From NCBI GenBank assembly GCA_031551135.1, contig JAVBOA010000052.1:1-26732 (forward strand): DNA of 26,732 nucleotides, in the 5' to 3' direction. Below the pieces are notes generated by a model. That model was not told the DNA's origin. It worked only from the letters and a program-made list of their open reading frames with translations, and did no database searches. Made by a program: the position numbers and the translations under genes. Each line of letters opens with the position of its first letter. Position 1 is the stretch's first letter. The DNA comes from JAITVM01 sp031551135. Its GTDB lineage: Bacteria; Bacillota; Clostridia; Lachnospirales; JAITVM01. This document shows positions 7,309 through 15,733 of the stretch, piece by piece.

Positions 7309-9132
7309 ATGGTAAGTATAAAATTTAAGCTGGTTTTTCTTTATATAACCTTGGTTTTTTTAGTAATGGTAACCTGCGGAACGACAATCATTGTCCGGAT
7401 TAAAAATACCAAAATCGGCGAATGGGAAAGAGACCTTAAAGAAACAGCCAATTTTCTGCAAGGTCAAATAAATGGTCAAAAGCCGGAAGAATTTGAAGAA
7501 ATATTGAAAGCCTCGGGCGAACATATAAAAAATATAAATGATATTCAGATTTTTATTACTTCCGGTAAAGGTAAAGTAATTACTTCTTCCACAAATGATA
7601 ATACGATTGTTTCGAATGCTAAAACCGTAATGCAGGCCGGTCTGACCGGCGAGGATACTTTTAATTACGGCGATTCCACAAAAACGACCGAAATCGACGG
7701 TTCTGTGAAAACGTGGATCGATTACGCTAAAGTCATCAGAATCCAAAACAACGAAGATGAAAATAGAAACGGTGAAAATTTAGATATTAACGGAAGCAGC
7801 AAAATCCTATATTTGATTTATACAAGAGTTCCTTATCAAATAATTAATTACGAATTGCAGGTTATCGCTGATACAATTCTTTTGGCATCGTTTATGGCCT
7901 TTGTTCTTACAGCGGTTCTGGGGCTTTTATTTGCCTCAACTCTGACTTCACCGATTTTGCGCCTTACAAAGCACTCAAAAGAACTTGCGCAAGGAACGTC
8001 TTTTCATGAAATACCGGTGAGTTCGCAAGATGAAATCGGACAGCTTACATCGAGTTTTAACAATATGGCTCAACAATTAAAATATACTATTTCGAATATA
8101 GAATCGGAAAAATCTAAGCTCGAAATTCTGCTTCACAATATGACAGACGGCGTTATTGCAATAGATGTTGACGGAAAAGTAATCCACGCCAATTCACTTT
8201 CGCAGGAATTTTTGCTTGTGGACGATATTGAAGCTTGTGATTTTATAAAAATAACAAATATTCTTGGCTTGAATTTTTCGGATATGAACGATATTGACGA
8301 AGATACGATTGTTAAGGAATATACTACGGAAATCGGAGAACGCTATATAAATTCTATTTTTTCCGCTTACAAAGACGATACGGGCCAGATAAACGGCGTT
8401 ATAATAGTTTTGCAGGATTTTACAAAACACAAAAAACTCGACAATATGCGTAAAGAATTCGTTGCTAATGTTTCGCACGAAATCCGCACCCCGCTTACAA
8501 CGATAAAAGGCTATACAGAAACTTTATTGGATGGCGCAATGGACGAGCCGGAAACAGCGACCTCCTTTCTAAAGGTTATCGATTCCGAAGCAGACAGAAT
8601 GACGCTTTTAGTTAAGGATTTATTAGAATTATCACGTTTCGATAATCAGCAGTTGAAAATAGATTTGACCGAAACAGATTTGATTTCGGTTATCCGTGAA
8701 ACGATTATTCAAAATAAATTGTCCGCCGAGCGAAAATCTCAAGAGATTATTTTCGAGACGGATTTAGATGAAGCCGTAATACAGGCTGATAGAGGCAGAA
8801 TTATTCAAGTTCTTACTAATATTGTGAGTAACGCCATAAAATATTCACCCGAAAAATCTAAAATCGAAATTTCTATAATAAATAAAAATGATGAATTTAA
8901 AGTCGATGTGAGAGACAACGGAATCGGAATCCCGCAAGAAGATTTGGCACATATTTTCGAAAGATTTTACCGTGTAGACAAAGCACGTTCACGCGCAATG
9001 GGCGGCACCGGTTTGGGGCTTGCAATAGCAAAAGAAATTGTTGAAGCTCACGACGGGAAAATTTTTGCCGAAAGCCAATTGGGATACGGCACAATAATTT
9101 CATTAATTTTTAATAAACATTTAGTTGAATAA
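7309..9132 (+). CDS. walK: sensor histidine kinase WalK
   Basis: 607 residues, typical for WalK. Order: membrane segment 8-28; extracytoplasmic domain about 30-183; second membrane segment 186-209; HAMP 210-262 (SPILRLTKHSKELAQG); PAS 268-372 (MTDGVIAIDVDGKVIHAN); dimerisation domain with phospho-acceptor His390 in SHEIRTP; ATPase domain with N box Asn508 (NIVSNAIKYS), G1 DNGIGIP (536-542), F box ERFYRVD and G2 GTGLGLAI (567-574). It phosphorylates WalR. The PAS domain lacks an obvious cysteine-rich or metal-binding signature. It follows walR by ten bases with an AGAGGAAAC ribosome binding site and must be co-transcribed. WalH and WalI, its usual membrane partners, are encoded downstream. Confidence 0.95.
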   Translation: MVSIKFKLVFLYITLVFLVMVTCGTTIIVRIKNTKIGEWERDLKETANFLQGQINGQKPEEFEEILKASGEHIKNINDIQIFITSGKGKVITSSTNDNTIVSNAKTVMQAGLTGEDTFNYGDSTKTTEIDGSVKTWIDYAKVIRIQNNEDENRNGENLDINGSSKILYLIYTRVPYQIINYELQVIADTILLASFMAFVLTAVLGLLFASTLTSPILRLTKHSKELAQGTSFHEIPVSSQDEIGQLTSSFNNMAQQLKYTISNIESEKSKLEILLHNMTDGVIAIDVDGKVIHANSLSQEFLLVDDIEACDFIKITNILGLNFSDMNDIDEDTIVKEYTTEIGERYINSIFSAYKDDTGQINGVIIVLQDFTKHKKLDNMRKEFVANVSHEIRTPLTTIKGYTETLLDGAMDEPETATSFLKVIDSEADRMTLLVKDLLELSRFDNQQLKIDLTETDLISVIRETIIQNKLSAERKSQEIIFETDLDEAVIQADRGRIIQVLTNIVSNAIKYSPEKSKIEISIINKNDEFKVDVRDNGIGIPQEDLAHIFERFYRVDKARSRAMGGTGLGLAIAKEIVEAHDGKIFAESQLGYGTIISLIFNKHLVE

Positions 9133-9622
9133 ACAGTGAGAGCATTTTAACTATATAATCATTACGGTGCGGTTTGATTTTTCTTGATTTTATACTATTT
9201 TCAAAACAAAATATTTTAGTGGGTAAAAAATCAAACCGCTATATACCGACGGACGAAAACAATCTGCACACCCGTTCGTCAGTATATTTTGGATTATTGT
9301 GGTTAATTATTATTTGTTATCTGACGATATTATTTATGCAAAACAAAACGCTTATTTTTTATAGCTACATATTATTCTTACAAAAGTCGGCTATTATTTA
9401 AACACATCTGATAAATCATTAAATTTTCCCGGTTTTATTTTGTTGCAAACTTTTATGTTAAGCAACAGTAAATGCAATGTAACATAACGGCAATAATCCT
9501 AAGGTATACTTAATTAAAGATATTATATTTCATTATCATTGGAAATATAAGGTATTTACATCTATGTTCTTTAAAAATTGCTATATTACGGCTACATTAT
9601 TTTGAGGGAGGTGGCTTTTATC
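9133..9622. other. gene-free region after walK
   Basis: 490 bases. It contains a family B inverted repeat (9169-9239). Immediately after it lies a second dyad, with GACGGACGAA near 9248-9257 and TTCGTCAGTATA ending near 9285. A small dyad TTATGTTA / TAACATAA follows at 9453-9460 and 9480-9487. A short plus-strand reading through the repeat (9174-9401) has no ribosome binding site and is not accepted as a gene. Confidence 0.5.
9161..9245. repeat. inverted repeat family B copy 2
   Basis: GCGGTTTGATTTTT (9169-9182) is perfectly inverted as AAAAATCAAACCGC (9226-9239). The interior TATACTATTTTCAA resembles the interior of copy 1. The outer flanks are ATTACGG on the left and TATATACC on the right: the TATA-type and ATTAC-type flanks of copy 1, but in swapped order, as expected if the element were inserted the other way round. 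It may also act as a terminator after walK. Confidence 0.7.
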
Positions 9623-10117
9623 TTGAGAAAGATATGGATTTTATTTTTGTGCTTAATTTTTGTTTTAGGTGATTTTTCCATTGTTTTAGCAAATAATCTA
9701 ACAGCTAAAGAAAAAAATAATATCGAAATAAAATACGAAGGTGAGCCTCTTACTAATTTTAAAATTACCAGTGGCCTTGATAAAAAAATAGATTATACAT
9801 TTGATAGCAAACGCACTATTTCGGGCGTTGCTGAAAATAATACGAAAATTTCTTTTTACACTTATGTAAAAAATAAAAAAAATGAATTTGAACTCTCCGA
9901 CCCGCCGATTGAGCTTATAGTCGAAAAATCCGGAATTTTTAATAAAGTAATCAATTTTGGATTAGGAGAGACAAAGCTTGTGATTGTTGCTGAAAATAAT
10001 AAAAAATCTGCAAAGGTTGAGGCTATTTTATACCGCATGGACGCAAATATTAAAAAAGAATTAAAGAATAATTTGCTCCCTGAGCAAAAAATTAAATCAA
10101 ATAATGCAGTGCATTAA
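9623..10117 (+). CDS. secreted protein with Ig-like domain, in the wal locus
   Basis: 164 residues from the TTG at 9623, chosen because GGGAGGTGG (9606-9614) is correctly spaced. A clear signal peptide (MRKIWILFLCLIFVLG, with probable cleavage near SIVLA-NN, residues 23-24) indicates export; there is no lipobox cysteine. Residues about 40-145 show a strand pattern with ISGVAENNTKISFYTY, SGIFNKVINFGLGETKLVIVA and a final strand. This resembles the glucodextranase-B/bacterial Ig-like folds found in extracellular proteins. It lies between walK and walH, a place with no gene in the Bacillus wal operon, and is followed by a strong terminator. A role as an extracellular partner of the WalK sensor region is possible but is only inferred from position. 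Confidence 0.75.
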   Translation: MRKIWILFLCLIFVLGDFSIVLANNLTAKEKNNIEIKYEGEPLTNFKITSGLDKKIDYTFDSKRTISGVAENNTKISFYTYVKNKKNEFELSDPPIELIVEKSGIFNKVINFGLGETKLVIVAENNKKSAKVEAILYRMDANIKKELKNNLLPEQKIKSNNAVH

Positions 10118-10127
10118 TAAAATAATC

Positions 10128-10156
10128 GAACGCGGCCAAAAACTGCGTTCTTTTTT
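10128..10156 (+). terminator. strong intrinsic terminator before walH
   Basis: GAACGC (10128-10133) pairs with GCGTTC (10145-10150) around an 11-base loop, followed directly by six T. It lies ten bases after the Ig-like protein gene, so walH and walI probably depend on read-through or their own promoter (a TATAAT is at 10218-10223). Confidence 0.85.
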
Positions 10157-10231
10157 CGTTCCTGTATAAGCTAATAATATATTTGAAATATCTGACTTTT
10201 TGTTGTATATTTAAATTATAATCTTTTGTTA

Positions 10232-10263
10232 TACTATTTTCATTTTGAATGGAAATAGTGTTA
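10232..10263. repeat. short hairpin with TACTATTT arms, before walH
   Basis: ACTATTTTCATT (10234-10245) is inverted as AATGGAAATAGT (10249-10260) with one mismatch and a 3-base loop. The arms match the termini of the 112-bp MITE-like family. It follows a TATAAT (10218-10223) and would fall in the walH leader if that is a promoter. Confidence 0.6.
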
Positions 10264-10311
10264 AAACACAATCGATATAATTCTGGTAAATATTCAAGCA
10301 CAGGTGGTTAA

Positions 10312-11715
10312 ATGAAATCCAATAGCTTTAAAAATATAATTATCTTTTTACTTGTTTTATTATTGGCATATCAAACCGTCGAATTATGGTTTAGAGACAT
10401 CTCAAGTCATAATTTTTTTTCCACTTTTTTGCCAAGCACCCCGGAAATATCAGACATTAACTTAAAACAACATTTTTATCATCCGTACAGAATTCTGCAC
10501 AACTTAGGTAAAGGCGAATTTAAAATTTTTTACCAAAACATCGGCGAAAAATTAAAGGAGACGAGTTTTATTGATGTTTTGAATACTGTTAATGATATTT
10601 CATATGTTGAAAGCGGAGAGATTGATTACTCGAAAATTATGCAGACAAAGTCTTTTATATACCAATACAACTTTTTGATAGATACTAGTTTTTTTACAAA
10701 GAGCTTGGGAATAAAAGAATCTGCTTTATCTAAAACCGAAAATTTTGATAATATTGTGATAACGCCGAATTTTGATACATTGGCTTCGGCTGCAATTTAT
10801 TTTATGGACAGCGAAAGCAACACTTATTACAAATATATTTCCCAACTGAAAACCGACTTGTATAAGACTTTAAACGATGCGCTGAATCAAAATCCAAACG
10901 GACTTTTATACGAATCCTCAAAAATGAAGGGTTGGGAATTTTTTACCGATAATGTATATTATCCTGTTTGGGAAATGAACTCTTATATATACAGCCCGTT
11001 AAAAGTCGAAAACCCATATTTAAGCGATAATAACGAAGAAGTAATGGACACGATAAAATCTAAGACCGACGAATTTTTTGATAATCCGATGAATAATGTA
11101 TATTCACGCTGGCCAAAAAAAGGCGAAACAGAATATTTTATAAATTCTGACGGCGGTCAGAAAGCTGTGAAATATTATTTAAAAAATAAATGTATTTTGG
11201 AATACACAAATTTCGGCGATTTCAGTAATTATAAAAAAACCAGCCTTTTGGATGATTATAGCGCGGCTACATCATTTGTTGAGCGTGACCAATTTGTCAA
11301 AAACCAGTTTTTTTTGCATTCATTCGAGCAAAATGATGACCAACGAACATTTTATTATGATTTAGCGGTAAACGATTTAGAAGTCATGATATCGGATAAA
11401 ACCGTTGATCTCAGCCATCATATTGAAGTCACCGTAGAAAATGGAATTGTAGTAAAATACAAAAAACTCGTGCTGACTTATTCTAATGCAGGCACTCCGG
11501 CATTTGCTTCCAATAATTTTGAGCAGCTTATGAACCTGATTTCGGAAGAACAAAAATTTTCATCCGATGGAGACAACGAAAATACGGAAAGCATCAAAAT
11601 GGACGATATTCATTTAATCTATAAAGTCGAAATAAGAAAAATACAGGGAGATTATACCGAATTATTTTTGTATTGGGCAATAAATAAAAACGGGAATATT
11701 TTCCGTCCTGCTTAA
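10312..11715 (+). CDS. walH: WalH (YycH-like) regulator of WalK
   Basis: 467 residues. The ATG at 10312 follows AGGTGG. One N-terminal membrane segment (residues 8-27, NIIIFLLVLLLAYQTVELWF) and a large extracytoplasmic region of mixed alpha/beta character with no enzymatic motif. Sequence similarity to Bacillus YycH is not obvious by eye. The call rests on topology, length and position between walK and a clear walI. In Bacillus, WalH and WalI are single-pass membrane proteins that interact through their membrane segments with WalK and adjust its activity. walI follows after 27 bases. A strong terminator and hairpin lie upstream, hinting that walH-walI can be controlled apart from walRK. Confidence 0.75.
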   Translation: MKSNSFKNIIIFLLVLLLAYQTVELWFRDISSHNFFSTFLPSTPEISDINLKQHFYHPYRILHNLGKGEFKIFYQNIGEKLKETSFIDVLNTVNDISYVESGEIDYSKIMQTKSFIYQYNFLIDTSFFTKSLGIKESALSKTENFDNIVITPNFDTLASAAIYFMDSESNTYYKYISQLKTDLYKTLNDALNQNPNGLLYESSKMKGWEFFTDNVYYPVWEMNSYIYSPLKVENPYLSDNNEEVMDTIKSKTDEFFDNPMNNVYSRWPKKGETEYFINSDGGQKAVKYYLKNKCILEYTNFGDFSNYKKTSLLDDYSAATSFVERDQFVKNQFFLHSFEQNDDQRTFYYDLAVNDLEVMISDKTVDLSHHIEVTVENGIVVKYKKLVLTYSNAGTPAFASNNFEQLMNLISEEQKFSSDGDNENTESIKMDDIHLIYKVEIRKIQGDYTELFLYWAINKNGNIFRPA

Positions 11716-11742
11716 TGCAAAAAGAAGTTAGGAGAGATTTTT

Positions 11743-12612
11743 TTGGAATGGTCAAGAGCCAAAACAATAATTATTTTTGCGCTGATTTTATTAAATGTGA
11801 TTTTATTTACTGTCGGATATGTTTTAAAGCCGGATATGAAAATCAATGATTTGCGCAAGAGTGAAATTATTAATACCCTAGAACATAACAATATTAAATA
11901 TGAATTTAAAAACGAAAATCATCCAAAGGAATTGGGAAAAATCTCTGCTGCCAAATTCGAATTTAATTATGATTTGATAAATAAAGCTTTTTTCGAAAAT
12001 CCGGAAAATCTCGAACCCCAAATCGAGGCTGAAAATGTCGTTTATTCCGATAATTCCGGCACAATTTATTGTGAAGAAAATTTAAACGGCTTTACTTATT
12101 TTTCGAAAGCCGAAACATTAAGTAAAACAACTGGTATTTTAGAGGCGGAAAGAATTTGCTCGGCTTTGCTCAGAAAGCTGGGTCCGGAATTTCTTTCTTT
12201 CAAGTTGGACCATTCGGGCTTTGACGAGGATAATCCGGAAAATGTCAAGCTTGTTTATAAATATTACTATGATGGCTTTAAGATAAACTCGAACGAAATC
12301 AATTTTATTGTAAACGGAGATCAAATCATATTTGCATCCTGTGTATATTTGAAACCGGTAAAATTTCTGCATGAAACAAAAAAGGAATTATACAGCAATA
12401 TCGACGCGCTTTTCGCTTATATGGCGCATAAATCTTCGACAGAAGAAGCTGATGTTCCTGTTGTTATTGATAAAATAACCCTTGTTTTCGAAAAAGACCA
12501 ACTTACGGAGGACGACGAGAATATTTTATTTATTCCATGCTATGCGGTTTATTTGGAAAACATACAAATTCCGGTTTTGGTCAACGCTTATGATAATTCC
12601 ATTATTGAATAA
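11743..12612 (+). CDS. walI: WalI (YycI) regulator of WalK
   Basis: 289 residues from a TTG at 11743 with AGGAGAG six bases upstream. The start MEWSRAKTIIIFALILLNVI is the hallmark of YycI proteins: a short conserved 'D/E-W-S-(R/K)-x-K-T' cap and then one membrane segment (residues 7-27). The rest is extracytoplasmic, with two related halves that resemble YycI/PepSY-like folds: a YSDNSGTIYCEENLNGF stretch and a later VKLVYKYYYDGFKI segment. It would sit with WalH beside WalK in the membrane and restrain or tune it. It is the last clear gene before a 185-base gap with a TACTATTT hairpin. Confidence 0.88.
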   Translation: MEWSRAKTIIIFALILLNVILFTVGYVLKPDMKINDLRKSEIINTLEHNNIKYEFKNENHPKELGKISAAKFEFNYDLINKAFFENPENLEPQIEAENVVYSDNSGTIYCEENLNGFTYFSKAETLSKTTGILEAERICSALLRKLGPEFLSFKLDHSGFDEDNPENVKLVYKYYYDGFKINSNEINFIVNGDQIIFASCVYLKPVKFLHETKKELYSNIDALFAYMAHKSSTEEADVPVVIDKITLVFEKDQLTEDDENILFIPCYAVYLENIQIPVLVNAYDNSIIE

Positions 12613-12676
12613 TATAGTGGTTTGAAATCAGCTTATCTGCTAATAATAAGATAGTGTAAATTTTATTTGATACTAA

Positions 12677-12710
12677 TACTATTTTTTTACTATTTAAAAG
12701 TGAAATAGTA
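12677..12710. repeat. short hairpin with TACTATTT arms, before the unknown membrane protein gene
   Basis: TACTATTT (12677-12684) is inverted as AAATAGTA (12703-12710), 88 bases before the next start codon. It shares its ends with the 112-bp MITE-like family and the hairpins at 3989 and 10232. Confidence 0.55.
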
Positions 12711-12797
12711 TGAATAATTTTTTTCAGCCGATAAAAGAATCAATATTTAAGCAAATTGTTACAAATCGAGTATTTAAGCGGATATGGGGTTTTTATT

Positions 12798-13286
12798 ATG
12801 AAAAAAGTTTTGATAATTGACCGCAATAGAAACACAAGTTTTGAAAATTTTGAAAATATTATAGACAAATTCAATAATGTGCATTATTATTTATACGTTA
12901 AGCCTTCTAATGATGTTTATAGTTCGTTAAATTATAATAATATTTCTGTAAACAGAGTTAATAATATTTTAAAGATTTTTCGGCAAAAATTTGATATAAT
13001 TCTTTTTATATCGCATAGGATAAAAGGATTTTATTATACAAACCAGTTTTTATACAGTTTTATTTTTTTTAAACCTAAAGTTTTTTGTTTGAATTTGCTC
13101 GGAGAAGTTTTTGAAGTAAGCAGATTTAAGATTTTTTATTCGTTCATAATTTTTTACTTGCATAAATTGTTGATTTTCTTATTTACATTGCCGGTCAATT
13201 TAATAATTATATTTTTTAGAATAATTTTTTTCATAAAACAAACTGTATGTAATTTGTTATCTGATGATATTAATATAAAACTCTAA
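12798..13286 (+). CDS. hypothetical membrane protein, very AT-rich
   Basis: 162 residues from the ATG at 12798, which has ATGGGGT upstream; an earlier in-frame TTG at 12756 lacks a ribosome binding site. The N-terminus MKKVLIIDRNRNTSFENFEN reads like the first strand and turn of a Rossmann-type domain. A later DIILFISHRIKGFYY segment fits a second strand. The C-terminal 60 residues are strongly hydrophobic (IIFYLHKLLIFLFTLPVNLI and IIFFRIIFFI). It could be a degenerate glycosyltransferase-like or membrane-associated protein, but I cannot assign a family. Its Phe/Ile/Asn-rich composition is more AT-biased than its neighbours, a sign of weak constraint or acquisition. It lies between walI and murA in the same direction. 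Confidence 0.6.
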   Translation: MKKVLIIDRNRNTSFENFENIIDKFNNVHYYLYVKPSNDVYSSLNYNNISVNRVNNILKIFRQKFDIILFISHRIKGFYYTNQFLYSFIFFKPKVFCLNLLGEVFEVSRFKIFYSFIIFYLHKLLIFLFTLPVNLIIIFFRIIFFIKQTVCNLLSDDINIKL

Positions 13287-13639
13287 AAATATAAACAATA
13301 CTAATCTACCCATAAACCGCAGTATCCGCGGCAAACAGAGTGCGGGGCGTTTGGCCGGAGGATGCGCTTTTGATGTAGATTTAGTATGAGACGGTTTTTT
13401 TATAAGACAATGCCGTATTTGACTTTGAACTGTTTTTTGCTGCACTGGGGTAGCGTTTTAAAATTGAACCACTTTTTAATACACCGGAAATTTTTTTACA
13501 AATAAGCTTTTTAGAGGTTTTTTAGCTTGATTTCGAGAGAATTCAATGCTGTTTTTCTTGCGTTTATATTGCAGTTTTTAGATTTCTTATTTTTAGAAAG
13601 ATAATATTTTCAAGTATTTTAAAGAGGTGTAAGCTTATA
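13287..13639. other. gene-free region before murA
   Basis: 353 bases. It holds a 90-bp inverted-repeat element (13298-13387) with a GC-rich core and then AT-rich DNA with T runs. A short minus-strand reading across the element (13257-13445) is not accepted. The murA ribosome binding site AGAGGTG is at 13622-13628. Confidence 0.5.
13298..13387. repeat. 90-bp inverted-repeat (MITE-like) element
   Basis: Ends ATACTAATCTAC (13298-13309) and, on the other strand, ATACTAAATCTAC (from 13387 inward), differing by one extra A. The core is much richer in GC than its surroundings (GTGCGGGGCGTTTGGCCGG region). The TACTA termini resemble those of the 112-bp family but the interior is different. Confidence 0.6.
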
Positions 13640-14899
13640 ATGGAATATCTGGTTTTAAATGGAAAGAAAAAACTATCAGGTGAAGTTTATATAAATGGAG
13701 CTAAAAATGCTGCTGTGGCGATAATACCGGCGGCGCTTATGTCAAGCGGCATATGTGTTTTAGAAAACTTGCCCAATGTTGAAGATGTATATTGTTTAGT
13801 CGATACCCTTACAAGATTGGGCGCGAAATGTGAGTTTAAAGATAAACATTCTCTAATTATTGATAGCACTAATTTAAATTCTTACACGGCAACTTACGAA
13901 TCCGTAATGAAAATCAGAGCTTCTTATTATCTTTTGGGCATTCTATTGGGCAGATTTAAAAAGGCAGAAGTCGCGCTTCCGGGCGGATGTAATTTCGGCA
14001 CAAGACCTATTGACCAACATATAAAAGGTTTTGAGGCGTTGGGCGCAAAAGTTAAAATCGAACATGGAATGGTAATAGCTCATGCAGATGAGTTGATTGG
14101 AACTAATATTTATTTAGACGTAGTAAGCGTTGGCGCTACTATAAATGTAATGTTGGCGGCAGTTTTTGCAAAAGGAACAACAACAATCGAAAATGCGGCA
14201 AAAGAACCGCATATTGTTGATACAGCAAACTTTTTAAATAAATTAGGCGCAAAAATAAAAGGCGCAGGCACTGACGTTATAAAAATAACCGGCATTTCAG
14301 AATTGAGCGGCGGAGAATATACTATAATTCCCGACCAAATAGAAGCCGGAACTTATATGATTGCGGCGGCGGCAACAGGCGGCGACGTTGTAGTAAAAAA
14401 TATTATCCCTAAACATATGGATTCGCTTTCGGCAAAGCTTCAGGAAATGAATTGCACAATCGAAGAAGGCGATGATTTTATACGTGTTTTGGCGGATAAA
14501 AAGCTAAACGGATGTAATTTGAAAACAATGTCTTATCCGGGTTTTCCAACGGATTTACAGCCGCAAATGACGGCTCTTTTATCGACTTGCAACGAATGTA
14601 CAAGTGTTATTACCGAAACAGTTTGGGATAATCGTTTTCAATATGTAAACGAATTAAAAAGACTCGGCTGTAAAGTAACTGTAGAAGGCAGAATTGCTGT
14701 AATCGAAGGTATCGGAGAACTTTCCGGAGCTGAGGTAAACGCTACGGATTTGCGTGCAGGCGCGGCGCTTATAATTGCCGGACTTGTAGCGAATGGTCAG
14801 ACCAAAATCGGCAATATAAAGTATATTGACCGCGGTTATGAAAATGTTGCAAACAAATTAAAAGCTTTGGGCGCTGATATTAAACGTATTGAGGAATAA
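13640..14899 (+). CDS. murA: UDP-N-acetylglucosamine 1-carboxyvinyltransferase MurA
   Basis: 419 residues, the normal length. It transfers enolpyruvate from PEP to UDP-GlcNAc, the first committed step of peptidoglycan synthesis in the cytoplasm. Seen: Lys22-Asn23 in INGAKNAAV, the catalytic loop with Cys117 in LPGGCNFGTRPID, the second-domain YPGFPTDLQPQM stretch, TVWDNRF, and the C-terminal DLRAGAALIIAGLVANG. Cysteine (not Asp) at 117 predicts fosfomycin sensitivity of this enzyme. Many Bacillota have two MurA paralogues, and which one this is cannot be settled here. It lies co-directionally between walI and walJ, tying wall precursor synthesis to the wal locus. Confidence 0.96.
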   Translation: MEYLVLNGKKKLSGEVYINGAKNAAVAIIPAALMSSGICVLENLPNVEDVYCLVDTLTRLGAKCEFKDKHSLIIDSTNLNSYTATYESVMKIRASYYLLGILLGRFKKAEVALPGGCNFGTRPIDQHIKGFEALGAKVKIEHGMVIAHADELIGTNIYLDVVSVGATINVMLAAVFAKGTTTIENAAKEPHIVDTANFLNKLGAKIKGAGTDVIKITGISELSGGEYTIIPDQIEAGTYMIAAAATGGDVVVKNIIPKHMDSLSAKLQEMNCTIEEGDDFIRVLADKKLNGCNLKTMSYPGFPTDLQPQMTALLSTCNECTSVITETVWDNRFQYVNELKRLGCKVTVEGRIAVIEGIGELSGAEVNATDLRAGAALIIAGLVANGQTKIGNIKYIDRGYENVANKLKALGADIKRIEE

Positions 14900-14931
14900 T
14901 TTAGATATTTTGATTTACCATAGGTGGTTAT

Positions 14932-15726
14932 ATGTCAGTTAAATTTTGTTCTATTGCCAGCGGAAGCGACGGAAACTGTATTTTTGTTGCGTCCGAAAAC
15001 GCAAGGATATTGATAGATACGGGGCTTAGCGGAGTTAATATTCAAAAATCGCTCCTATCTATCGGCGTGGAGCCAAGTAAAATAGATGCTATTTTTATTA
15101 CTCACGAACATTCGGATCATATTCATGGCGCGGGTGTTCTGTCTCGTAGATTTTCTATTCCGATTTACGCAACCGAAAAAACTTGGAATTCTATGAGCAA
15201 TTATGTGGGAAAAGTTTCGCCGGATAATAAGCGTTTTGTTTATAAACAGGAAAAATGTTTTGTGAACGATATTACCATATTGCCGTTTCAAATTCCGCAT
15301 GATGCCGCCGACCCTGTTGGGTACAGCGTTTCTGCGGATGATAAAAAAATCTCGATTGCAACGGATATCGGACATATAACAGACGAAATTAAACAAAATA
15401 TCTGCGATTCGGATATTATTTTGATAGAGGCTAATCACGATCTGGACATGCTTAAAAACGGGTCTTACCCATATATCCTAAAAAAAAGAATTATGGGTGA
15501 TTACGGCCATTTATCGAATTATAACTGCGCAAACTTATTGACCGATATTTTTTCCGATAAATTAAAATACATATTTTTGGGACATTTAAGCAAGGAAAAT
15601 AACCGCCCGTCTATCGCCTACGAAACCGTTAAGGATATTTTATCGGAGAGAAAAGTGGATGTCGGCGGAAATGTAATGCTTTCTGTGGCGAACAGAGGCT
15701 TTGTTTCTATGCCGGTCACTTTATAG
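14932..15726 (+). CDS. walJ: WalJ (YycJ), metallo-beta-lactamase-fold hydrolase
   Basis: 264 residues. The ATG at 14932 follows AGGTGG. Metal ligands of the fold are visible: THEHSDH (His58, His60, Asp62, His63), His123 in IPHDAADPVGYS, Asp145 in IATDIGHIT and His218 in FLGHLSKENN. The opening CSIASGSDGNCIFVA is characteristic of YycJ. In Bacillus the gene lies in the wal operon; a DNA-related nuclease role and effects on cell-wall or division coordination have been proposed, and its substrate is not settled. rlmH starts seven bases after its stop, so the two are co-translated. Confidence 0.93.
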   Translation: MSVKFCSIASGSDGNCIFVASENARILIDTGLSGVNIQKSLLSIGVEPSKIDAIFITHEHSDHIHGAGVLSRRFSIPIYATEKTWNSMSNYVGKVSPDNKRFVYKQEKCFVNDITILPFQIPHDAADPVGYSVSADDKKISIATDIGHITDEIKQNICDSDIILIEANHDLDMLKNGSYPYILKKRIMGDYGHLSNYNCANLLTDIFSDKLKYIFLGHLSKENNRPSIAYETVKDILSERKVDVGGNVMLSVANRGFVSMPVTL

Positions 15727-15733
15727 GTGAAAT

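Noticed and set aside
9174..9401. 75-codon plus-strand frame after walK
   Set aside because: Starts inside the inverted repeat, has no ribosome binding site and crosses a second dyad.
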